Under the pieces are notes generated by a model. That model was not told where the DNA came from. It was given only the letters and a program-made list of their open reading frames with translations, and did no database searches. Positions 38,386 through 49,600 of a stretch of DNA of 64,000 bases are shown piece after piece. Position 1 is the stretch's first letter, and each line of letters begins with the position of its first letter. Source of the stretch: Rhynchonema sp. JSB1_4 (lineage: Eukaryota > Nematoda > Chromadorea > Monhysterida > Xyalidae); assembly GCA_030248065.1 (NCBI GenBank), contig JASAMV010001315.1, forward strand, positions 1-64,000. The letters run 5' to 3'. The position numbers were made by a program, and so were the translations under genes.

Positions 38386-40891
38386 GGCAAAGCCCTTGTC
38401 TGACCGGACCATGGCCAATCCCTTGCGCATGGTGCACCACCCTTACGTGCCGGCACGTTTCCCGTGTTCAACTGACAGCCAACTGCGATCCACTGCCAAA
38501 TGTGCACTGCCTGGTTGGCAGGCTGAACAAATCTCGTCAATTTTGGACGCCGCCGGCATTCAATTTGAATTGATTGAAGTGGATAGCGACCTTGTCAGAC
38601 GATATGGCTTCATATCGGCCGTATATAGAATGATTCAAGAAGGTTCCGCCGATACGGCCGCCATGTTGTTCAACATGAACGGATTTAGACTGGCGCATTT
38701 CAAACATTCCTATCCGATAGTTGGCAATCACAAATTAAGCGCTCTGACCGTGCCTGAGATCACGGAACCCAAAGAAAGTGCGTTCTTCCGCTTTCTCAAC
38801 GTTTACGACCCCTACATCTGGACATGTATGCTGCTCGTCTTCTGTTTTGGGCGACTGTTCTATCATTTTCGACGCCGAATCGGCTCCGTTAACCCGTTGA
38901 TGTTTCAAGAGCATGTGCGTTACACGATCCTGCTGACTCTGGCTTGGCTGACACTCTGCATGCACGGCATGTGGCAGTTGTATGGCAATGGAATATTGTC
39001 TGGCATGCTCACTGACGCTGACCAGACACTGCCCTTTACGGTAAGGAATGGATGGTCCATGGATGGTTCCCGTAGCTCAGTTGGTATTTTGTCTGACCGG
39101 TCAGCAGGTACGAATCCTATCCTAGTCCCTTCAGAATTCCTACAGTGAATTTTCGTAGTTTTCAAACTTATGTCAATTTGATCGCAGAATTTCGCTGAGT
39201 TGGTGCAGCTGGTGGAACAAGAACAAACCCGAATTGTGACACCTCAAGGCACGGGATGGTTGGTGAACGCGAGAGAGAATGCTGATCAAAACCAATTGTA
39301 CAGGTGCGACCTTACACATTGAAAAAAACCCGATTCTTAAGGATGAACTCATCAACTGGGTTGCCATACACACTGGTGAAGAAAGTAGAGTCCCGACACA
39401 ACACGACTTTTACGCGCAGCAGAAATGAACTGATAGTTATACTTACTTACACACGGCATACGCTGTTCCTCATGCCTGTACTGAACACAAAAACGAAAAA
39501 TGCAATTCATCAAGAAATCTTTCCACTAATTTTCATAGATCAGCGGGTCCACGAGACCGTTCTGAGTCCACCTTGATAACACAGGCAACTAATGAGTGCG
39601 TTCGAGCACAACCCAATGGTCAATATGGACGAATTCGGTGGTGCACCAGAGGCGGTCACACAACTCGATCTGCAGTCAAACACGATTGTCTACCTCGATA
39701 TTGAACTGCGATATGCGAATGAGTTTGCGTGTGGCGCGCAGTTGATCACGTTTAATCAGTACAGGTGGGCATACATAACTCTCGCAAAGTCATAAAGGTT
39801 ATGGAAAAGGAGAGAGCTCACACCGAAACCCGATGTCAATATTGTACAGCAATTTCTTGGTGTGTCAGCCTCTTTTCACTACTGGAGGAGCGGATCGTCA
39901 GCGCACCATGCCTTGATGACCACGTGACTTCAAAACAGACTGCTTGTGCAAAATGCACAAACTTATTGGCAGTTTCAGTGTAGTCCAAAAACACGAACGG
40001 CATCCGGCACTATTCTATTTCCGTTCAACTGCATAGACAACCGCATCAAGATACATACAGTATGTAGTACAGTCAAATGACGCCCTGGTGTTACACACGT
40101 AATCTTTCCAGTTCAATGGACGTGCTGTTGTTCAGTCCGAATGCGAGTGACCACCTAATACATCGTATCAATCGAGCCATACTTCGTTTGTATCCTTTGT
40201 TCAATGCAATCATTCGGCATTATCATAATGAACTGAGTCGAACACATCTGGACCCAATGTGCAACATCACTGTTGAAGGTTTACAGGACCGGGGATTTAA
40301 TGATGTTTGGACCATCTTTTCGCTGGATGATAACACATGTATTAACCATCATCTTAATTTTGGGAGGTTAGGTCGCGAATACATGCAATAGAAGCGCAGG
40401 GGTTTGTTTTAGATATATAATCCCGTCGCGGTAGGCAATCAGAAAGGGTATCCTGTTATGCCAATATAAATTGTGAGGGAAACCTACAGGCACAACACCT
40501 CTAGACTAACGGGGACCTGAGACATGATGATAATGATACATGTATATGTCATGATGACCCTATGTATGTTCCAGGCTTCACTAACAACAAAAAGGATGAC
40601 CATGGCATAGAGCACCAGCCCATCGCACTTCGAAGCATCGCCGGTGTTGTGGTGCTATTGATTGGGGGTGCACTCATTGGATTGGTATGTTTATGTGGCG
40701 AACTGGTGGTCTCGGTCGGGATACGCAAATGGACCACACATGAAGCGAACAGCTCAATGTTTCGGACCGGAACTGATAATGACAATAATAATGAACGACG
40801 AGATCCATCACTAATGGCATTGGATGAGCCATGCACGTCTAACACTGCCGCTGCTGTGATTCACGTGGACTATTGTCGCACGTTGTTGTGA
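38386..40891 (+). CDS. Divergent ionotropic glutamate receptor, copy 2
   Basis: Exons in phase: 38386-39040, 39188-39303, 39585-39764, 40073-40278, 40575-40891 (stop TGA 40889). The first recognised exon is 655 bases, fusing what copy 1 spreads over five exons, so introns were lost or gained after duplication. An ATG is at 38410, but the open frame continues to an acceptor at 38385 and a further upstream exon may exist. S1 runs NPLRMVHHPYVPARF to YRMIQEG; the Arg-to-Pro spacing is kept (RLAHFKHSYP). M1 is YIWTCMLLVFCFGRLF; M3 has QLYGNGILSGML; S2 has RIVTPQGTGWLV and DVLLFSPNASDHL; M4 is IAGVVVLLIGGALIGLV with an acidic/Asn-rich tail. Clear tandem paralogue of 35442-38012, same orientation. 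Confidence 0.87.
39064..39125 (+). repeat. tRNA-like fragment (probable SINE remnant)
   Basis: GTAGCTCAGTTGGTA resembles an internal A box and GGTACGAATCC a B box, at tRNA-like spacing. The expected anticodon arm is reduced to CTGACCGGTCAG, a stem with almost no loop, so it cannot be a working tRNA. It lies in the first intron of glutamate receptor copy 2. A related B-box-containing fragment (GCAAGTTCGAGTCCTGG, minus strand) is near 52030-52080. Confidence 0.5.
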
Positions 40892-40992
40892 TGTTTCACA
40901 TGCGAAAGATTATTATGGATGAAGAGAAATAAACAACAATAAATAAGAAAGAAATAATGTGAAAGAAATAAAAAATGAAAAATCACGCTAAC

Positions 40993-43900
40993 CATATACG
41001 ACAACAGAATGGCGTGTTTCACATGGTGTGTGTCAACAACTGCTCGTGTCTGCTGGTTTTCCTTCACATTTGACGGCATGTCAACCAAACCGCTGTGAAA
41101 TTTGAATCGGCCAGCCGCTTGGAGGATATCGTTGATATCGAGCGACTGAAACATCAGTTCTTTCACTTTATATGCATAAGTCGATGTTTCGCAAATAAAC
41201 ATAGGAGCAAACATTACTATTGTGTTTAAAAATTTATGAAAATTTATCAAAATTTGAACTAAAATTTATTGCAATATAGGTTGCTGTTTCACTGAGGCTA
41301 TAAAATCTGGCGACCTACTTTGGTTGTTTGTAGCAACGCCTCTTTCTCTATTATCTGCAGTCGTTCGAGCGAGTGCACTGCATTCCGGGTGGCCTCAACC
41401 CCCGACCAATATTGTGCCCCGACGCTTGTCAATTGTTTGATTTGCTCTTCCAGACTCTTGATAGCGTTCTTGAGAATCGGTCCCGCCAGATACATCAGAT
41501 TGTCTTCGGGCTTGCTGAAATGAAATAATAGAGAAAGATGTGCATTTACATGGCCCTCAATGCACATCAGTAACTCACGAGTTATCCTGCAGCACAATTC
41601 CAGCGAAAACCGCCGGCATGACAATGGTCTGCTTTAACAATTCAGATGAAACATCACTGGGCAGAACAAGCACAGTGTTGATGTCGGTAAGCAGACGAGC
41701 TGTGGCCTAGAAAACAATTTTCCTTTTAATTCCATTGAAGTAAATGAGCTTTTGTTTGATTTTGATACATTTAGAAATTATTAAAAAAATGTTTAGTGAC
41801 TGACCAAATCACATTCAAACACATTGGCTGCGCCGTCGTTTTTGTAACTGATGAACTCGCCCGAACTTCGATGTTTTGCCGATTTCCTTCCACTTCCATG
41901 CCGGTTCTCGCGAATTATCACCACTTTGGCTGTTGAAACATCTTTCCAGCCTGCAAAATTGGGTCTCATTTTCTTAAATGTTTGGTTAAGAAATGGAAGG
42001 AAAATTTTCCTGATAAAGAAAGTATTTGTATTGTAAACCTTTGGCTTCCCAAAGACCAGCTATGGGCGATCCGACCACTTTCGAAGCGTCTGCAATCATT
42101 TTCTTCAATTTCTTGATGGCAGCCGAACTCAAATAGTTGACATTCGTGTGGCGAAGGGAGAGTGACTTGAGTTTGGCCATGGTGTTTGTGTGCAGAGCGT
42201 AGTTGATCGAATATTCGGTGATGCGACCGCAGCCGTCGAGATTGAGCTGTGGGGTGGACACAGCAAGGATTTGGATGTGGTTTTAGTAAAACAAGAAAAA
42301 TCTGCTGTGGTTGAAAGATTTGACCTTCGCGTGGGTTGGCTAGCATCTACGGCACATTCTGCTCATTTGGAAATATTGAACATTTGGTACTGTCGCTCAC
42401 ACTGACGATGACCTGGTGCACCGCCAGCATGTGAGAATAGGTTATCTGGCATATTGACGGACTATTTAGTGCTATAGGATAACGTTCATGATTGGCTATA
42501 CCACTGCCCGGTCAGGAGTAAAATAGTTGGAACACCTGCGCCTGTTATGGAACCGCAAATATCCAACTGCTTTCACTAGCGATTTCACCAGTTGACCTTG
42601 AACTGCATTCGCGACAGAATAGAGAATCTCATTCTACTGATCCTAAAACGGTATTCAACGTGCGCCGTGTACCTCAGTCAACTCAGTGAAACATCGCAGA
42701 GCGCACAGCAGTCCAGCGTCACCGAGAAAGTTGCAGCCTCGCAGATTCAAGGTTCGCATTTTTTGCATTCCTTCCGGTTCAGCGCTCGCGATACAGTACA
42801 TGAACACATCAGTGGCTATGTCGGGATTGGTACTCAGATCGAGGGTGCTGGCGTTACCGAGAACACTGCTGCCGCGCTGCAAATGTGGCCATGTCTTTAA
42901 CATACAAGATACCAAAATGTTTTTTTTTGAGTTTCTGCGCATAAAATCTGAACACTATCACTCACACCGAGGACAATTGAATAATTGTAGGCCAGCGAGC
43001 CGGCAACATGAATGGTTAAGCGATCTTTCGTACTTTGACCTGAAAGATTATCGCGATCAGAATTTTCAAAAGTTTGGCCATCAAAAAAGTGAAGCATCAC
43101 TGAACAGAAATAACCTGATCCATCAAGGGGGAAATATTTGAGCATATGTTCGAGATAGGCAACCATGTCGGCCTCCTTGTAACAACTGAATACAATGCGC
43201 TCCAGCTGGAACAAAAAAGTTCGTACGCTTATTTTAAAATTCGCATATTTAAATTCCATAGCCAAAAGCAAGGCCAGCCGAACCCCGCTATCAGGCTTGC
43301 TGTCCATCCACTGCCTGACAGTTTGCAACGCCTGACTGGCAGCAACATCGTTGCCAATGCCCCAGCCGCCCGCACCCAGGCATGTGAACACCTGAGTAAT
43401 GAAGTTAGGCACATTTAGGTGCACTTAGGCGATTTCAGGCACATCGAACACGAGCTCACGATTGATTTGCACTTTCGCTTTACAGCTTCATTCAATGCAT
43501 TCTCATACATTGGGGACAATTGAATGGACCTGGTTGACGCTTGCAACGCTGCGTGGAACACGTCTGAAATCAATGTTTGAAAAATGTTTGCTCCCTGTAG
43601 CTGGCATTAAAGGGTGTGTCGAACGACACTTAAGTAATATCTCTGTTTTTGGAGGCAGGGAAGGACACAACCGAGTTCATGCATGAACATTTTACCAATA
43701 TGGTTGTGAGAGCGCACCAGTCTGTAATCTCTCCAACTAGTACTTTCTAAAAAAATGACAATGCGAAAACATAAAACGCACAAAGATACGACAGATCGTA
43801 TCCACAGGTGGTGACTCCGAATCCGGGCACTTTGGCCCGTTTCTCATTCAACAACGTGCGAATATTGACGGCCAACATTTCCTCCCGCATATTGTTGCCG

Positions 43901-45582
43901 GCTGCTTCGAACACTTTGCGAGACACTGAAACATCTTTTGGTGATGTTGAACAATGTTTATTTCAGTCTCATGTTGTTGAATTGGTGTAAAGATCGTCAA
44001 CTCTGAGAACTGGGTCGAAATGGGCAACCGAAAACGTGCGAAGTCCAACATTAGTACAGTAATATCATGCAACATCGTCAGCTGTCACAAAGTAAACTCA
44101 CATGATTAGGTATCTATCTATCTGGCAGTGACGTCTCACAAAGTGAATTTAAACAGCAATCTGCCCTGCTGTCACCATTTCGCCCTGCTCTCGCAGATCG
44201 GTGGCGCACCAGGTCATCGTCAGTACGAATGCACCAGATGGCCTTTCCCGGCCCAAAAGAACACATGAGTTACCACAACACCACACACACACACGCGCAC
44301 CTCCACTGCCACCGAGTCCATCTGTCATTGACACGGCCAATATGTCCGACTCCAAATTGAACAAGTCCTCCTTGATCACACAAACGCGTCCGTTGTGATC
44401 GGGCGACGGGTCATAGTCCACGTCGGAATCCTCATTCGAATCACCCTCATCATCATCGCTTTCGATCTCAAAATTGCTGAAATCAACCAATCAGAAAATC
44501 AATTAAGTAAAAATTGGTCAGTTCATCCATCATTCAATCACTCCGATCATTTGTACACAACACTAACGCTTTGCTCTTCATTTTCATCTGTTTGACTGGT
44601 GCCTTCTTTTTCGCAGCCTTTTTCTTCTGTTTCGCCGGCGCCTCCTTTCGCTTGAATTTCTGTTGTTTCTGAGCCGTTCTCTCTGCCATCGTTTCTGGGC
44701 TGATTTTGTATTGTTCCAGTAGGTCTGCCCCATTGGCGGACCACGAGCTCAGGTCGGAAACTGGTTTGACGTCTTTGTTTTTGTATTTACTCCGACGAAA
44801 ATCCACCGTTGCCGTTAACACCAGGGCTGGAAACATCGTTTTTGAAAGAATAGGTGCGGAAACCAAATTGGTTTGCAGCTTGCGTACATAATTGTGCAAA
44901 TAAACCACCTTGTGCTCGCAAGAGTCTGGGGTTGTTGCGTTTCAGCTCGTCGTAATTTGTGTAACGCCATTCCTCCAGCTCGTCTGAAATGAGAAAAAAA
45001 TTGATTTTTTTGAACGGCAATCTGAAATTATGAATGATGGGACATAAAAACTACAGAACGGCGCATTTTACCGAGCGAAGGTTCGCCAGGTGCATTGTTG
45101 TCCTGGAAGTGCACGGTGTTCTCCGTTTGTTGTTGAAATTGTTGTAGTTGCCACAGTAAGTCGTCGGGCGCCTGAATCGAAAACGAGGTAAAATCATAGT
45201 AAGGTGCTGATGTCTTATCAGATGACGTACATAGTATTCCTAAAATTGAAATTGAAGAAAGTGAGTTAGGATAACATTGAAAACAGAAAAAGGACATTCC
45301 ATCAGGAAGCAACTAAGGTTTCTCGAGGTTACCTGGTGAAAACCACGGAGGCTCCGCAAGTAAAAATAGGCCGTCTGGCCAGAATTAAGACTCTATACTT
45401 GAACAAGCCATGGGGAAACATCAACAAATCACTGTATGTGGTACCTCTTGTTGTTGTGGCAAGGCGGATTTCGCACGCTTCGTCGCCTGCTTCTTGAGTG
45501 GTGGTTTCTTCTGCTTCTGCTCCCTTGATGAGCTGCGACTTTGACGCTTTTTCCCCTCTTTTCTTTTGCTGACATCGGACAT
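40993..45582 (-). CDS. Macro-domain protein with LRR-like repeats
   Basis: Phase-compatible minus-strand exons: 45445-45582 (ATG at 45582; Lys/Arg/Ser-rich), 45072-45171, 44909-44983, 44559-44826 (Lys-rich), 44301-44476 (acidic, then RVCVIKEDLFNLESDILAVS and GLGGSG), about 43790-43925 (VFEAAGNNMREEMLAVN), about 43490-43570 (YENALNEA), about 43210-43393 (VFTCLGAGGWGIGNDVAA), then LRR-like exons (LRTLNLRGC-type; 42675-42890, 42040-42250), 41830-41955, 41575-41710, 41310-41520 and 40993-41145. The order beta strand-GGSG-AAG-GxGGxG matches a macro (ADP-ribose-binding) fold. The RNI-type leucine-rich block follows it. Role: probably recognition of ADP-ribose on proteins; substrate unknown. The canonical binding Asn region reads AVSMTD. 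Start may lie further upstream, since the frame is open to an acceptor at 45613. Confidence 0.68.
44204..44242 (+). repeat. Best copy of a dispersed GCACCAGGTCATCGTCAGT element
   Basis: Core reads G(G/C)(T/G)GCACCAGGTCATCGTC then AGT(A/G)CGAATGCACCAGATGG. Similar copies: 8500-8521, 15101-15131, 20279-20330, 28411-28440, 34212-34246, 35680-35716, 37711-37736, 57732-57775, 59117-59160, 62802-62828 on the plus strand and 22063-22087, 42398-42424, 49369-49394 on the minus strand. A fuller form continues to CCACGTGACTTCAAA (20330, 39925) and ACACGAGCTGGT. All copies lie in introns or between genes. Confidence 0.85.
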
Positions 45583-46632
45583 CTTTATTTGTTTCGCTTT
45601 GCTTTTCGGAGACTAAAAAAATTACAACAGTCAGTCACTCTGAAAGCAGACTGAACAGGTAAAAATAAACCTCTGGTGTATTTTCACACAGGGGTTTGTG
45701 GGTGTGTGTTCTGAAGCATGCATGCTTTGAGCACTGGCCGCAAACTACTGTGAAGCTAAACTTTTGTGGTACCGCGTGTAAGCAACGCACAAACTTCGCT
45801 AAGTTGGCCATCTGGGCCCAACTGATGCGCCTGTCTGTGTTGCGCACGTTATGAAACCATGGAGACACGGGTACATGAGTCACAATAGTAGGACCGGGAG
45901 CTGCACGCGCTCGGTTTCTGTTCTTTGGGCGGTATTATACGGAACTGGAACCTGTTGTTGTGTGCTTCACGACAATAAGCTTTTCCTGGTTCAGTGTGTG
46001 CTCTTAGCATGCACGTATTTTGTATGGAAATAATAATGCTAATTACAAATGCGGAGGGCGCACTGCCAGGGAAACTATTCTGCCGGACTACTTTTTAATC
46101 CGAATGACGTTAGCGACCGAAAAAATAACAAATCACAGCAGAGCAAAGGCATTGCAGATCGATATGTTTTTTTATTTTATTATGTTAGATTCGTTTGTGA
46201 ACCAGGGTGCTTGTGCAATTTGTAAAGCTGTGCGGGGCGAGAAAAGAAAATATGAAACGAACATTAGTTGAAAATATACAAATAAATTAAAAAAATATGC
46301 AAATAAAATCATACAATGCAAATAATCTCAATCACAGACTTTGATAAATACGTAACAAATGTATGGGATATCACGCATAATTAATGTACAGAAAATATGA
46401 CAGTAGTAAATGGCGCTGTATCCGTATGTCAAACCGGTGCTCGTGTAAATACTGTAATTTTCATAAATATCAAAGCTAAAAGATCTATTTTTCAAAACAA
46501 CATTTCTTCAGCAATCCAAGATAACGCTCACCTCTGACTTCGCAAAACTTTCCATAGATCTCTGGCACAATTTTGAGACAGTGAAAGCAATATGCTTAGC
46601 GAAAAATGATCAACTTAGTAAATACTAATCAA

Positions 46633-49600
46633 TTAATCGGCCGGTTTATTATCAATCGAACCATAGTCACGTGACTTCTTACTTTCTGATAGTTCATCAA
46701 TCTGTCGACTATATGTCGGACCTGACTCGGATTCGGGGTCAATCTGAGTGAAAAGTGTAAGGGTTTGAGACATCAGCAACCTTGGTGATCGGAAGGTTGG
46801 GTCCGGCCTTTCGTGGTGGTGAAAGCGATTTCTAGTTACTGCAAGACAACTTTCGTCATCGCTCAACTGCCTGAGTAACTGCCTTCACATTTCTGGTGAT
46901 CAAAATTCGTGACATCGGTGAATGTCAAGATATTCTTGGCAAAAATCAAAAATCGTGACGTCACCAAACTGGCCCCCGAGTTTGATACCGATCCGACCTT
47001 AGTTAGTAAGGGCTTTGCTCATGCTTATCTCTTGTGGAAGCGGACTGATCGCGGCACACCACGGAGCCTATGGAAACTGATCAGGGTCAGACGGTTCGCA
47101 GAAAATTGTCCTTGTTATCGCGCCCTGATGGATATGCTTTACACATACACGCCATGTCACACGTTACCTCCCAAAGTATAAAATCAGCACGTTACCGTAT
47201 GTAGGTAAGTATACCTGTTTGCCATCATTATCCGTGCAAAGTAACGCATCCTCGGGCAACGCAAAAAATCTGGACAGATTTAGTTGTGGAATGTCGTACA
47301 AGGTGGCCAGTAATAACATCATGCCACAAAGACCGACCAAGAGGTAAACTGCAATAATACAATAGGTAAGAAGAAGAAGATCAGGAGCGGGATCGAACTT
47401 GGCAATGAGATCGAGTCTGCTTTGGTCACCGAGATTTTTTAATTAAAGAAATTGATACTTTCCCAAGCCACTGCTTTCGATTGTCATGACGCCGTTCTCT
47501 GGCAAAAAGCGAAACGCTAACTTTCGCTCCCGCAAAAGGCAAAATTTCGCACAACTTTTTGCTTTCATCAGAAGACCAAAAGCAGTCAGAATTTAGTCTG
47601 CTTTTCGCTTTCATTAGAGAGCGGCCTGAAAGTTGCTGAATTGTTGAAATGATGAATAGATTTCACGCTGGTCGAAATAAGTGGCTCTAGAACATCTTTT
47701 AATTTTGTAACTAAAAAAATCTCAGGTGACCAAGGCAGATCTGGTCCGATCACCAAGTTTCTATCGCTCAAGGACCATTTTGAAACTTTCAGAACAACTT
47801 TTTGTAAAGAATGGTTACCAACCTGTGACCACGACTTTATACACTCCCCTGTACTGCTGAGTGGGTCGATCGCCGGGAATGTAATCGCCTGAAATAGGAG
47901 GGTCACATTTTGAACACGTTAAAGTGGACAGTTTGTTTTATTAGACACCTTGCCCTCTTGTTTCGAACGAAAAAATATCAAATTTTGTGGAGTTGGAGGA
48001 TTTACCCTGAAGGGGAAGACTCGCATGCAAAATGTAACAGTTTCCGAAAGTCCCGTGACTCGGTTCAGCCAAGGAAACTTTGTTTGGCCACCAAACCTAC
48101 ACAAGCTTGCCTCACACACACGTAATTAGTGTAACGTTCTCTGGATGACATTTTGATTAAAAGATATTTTAGACTGCACTCATAACTGACCTAAGCCGAT
48201 TGTAGTCAAAGAAATGAAGCAGTAATAGAACGCGTCCATGAACGTCCAATCGGGCTCGATTTGACTGAAAAGCAATTTTTTTTGAGAAAAAAGTTATGAA
48301 AAAACGTACGGTACCAGCTGCAATTCTGGGCGATCTTGAGGCGGCGCAGGCTCAGCCTGCAGGCGCCTGCAGGCTGGCCTGCACAGTTAAGAAAAGAAAC
48401 CAGTGGAGCCTGCAGGCGCCTGCAGGCTGAGCCTGCGCCGCCTCAGGATCGCCTAGAATTGCAGCTGGCACTGTAAGTCGAATTTGTTTTTCCTCTAAAA
48501 ATGGGAACAACACCCGGTATTAATTATGGTGATCGGATATGATCAGTTATTTTGAAGATTCGCTGATGCCACTGATTTTGACCAGCGTAAAAATTGTTGA
48601 GCAGAGGTGTCTGGGAACAACTCAAACACGCTGGACAAATTATCGGCATGAGTGGTATCTTGAAATAACCAATTAAAGGCGAATACAAACCAATTGCGAG
48701 ACCGAGGGAATAAAACGGGTGGTCCGGGGACAGGTTTCATGTTTGTCTTTTCAAAAAAAAATGCACTGGAAAGATGGCTTCACTTGAAAAAATCGCAGCA
48801 TCTCACCTGAATATTATTGACGGCACAATGAACAGCAGCAGCACGAGGGCGGACGCGGTGAAGGTCAAATGCAGGTACGAGATGAAGGAGGACGAGTAGC
48901 TGCTGAAAAAGGCGTTGTCGGTCGACTGATAACACAAAACCACGGGATAAAAAGCAGTTTGACAAAATGAGACAGTCGGCTGGGTCTTTTCTGTGACAAG
49001 ATTCCACAATAGCTGGCCTCAGCTTTTTTTCACCACCTCTGAGCATTACCTATAGGTTACCATGTGTCACCTATAGGGGCATGATAGCACATCCTTACAA
49101 ATAAGCTAATCTCTTCTTTCCACAGCCCCTACACTGACCATTGCGAGAATCTCTGCATCCAAGTGGCCAGTTTGGCCCTCAGCCACAAGGAAGGGACCCT
49201 CAGCCTCTCAACCACCGCCGTCAGGAGGGTCAGTGTGAGGGGGATGCCAATCAGACAGTAGATAATGGTGAAAGCCTTGCCCCAATAGGTCGTCGGTGAC
49301 ACGTGACCGTAACCTGCAAGACGGACGGGGTGTTTTTTGGTGGGTAGACCGCTTTTTGGTGGATTTTCCACTGACGATCATCTGGTGCACCGCCTCAGTC
49401 GAAATGGGAAACAAGCAGAGATTGAGTAATTGTGTGTTTTGCCACACATATTTTCCCAATAGGTCGAAAGGGACTGGAGAATCGACGTGATAACAACAAA
49501 ACTTTGTTGAAGTGCTGGCAACTTAGACCCAGTGTGAACCCGCGAACAAAGAAATATACAGTCGTGCACATCAAGAACAAGAACAACAATGCCAGACGGG

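Noticed and set aside
39064..39125. Functional tRNA gene
   Set aside because: A and B box-like pieces are present but the anticodon loop is missing and the acceptor stem does not pair.
46909..47181. 90-residue frame on the plus strand
   Set aside because: Sits in an intron of the K+ channel and includes a family B repeat piece; no domain.
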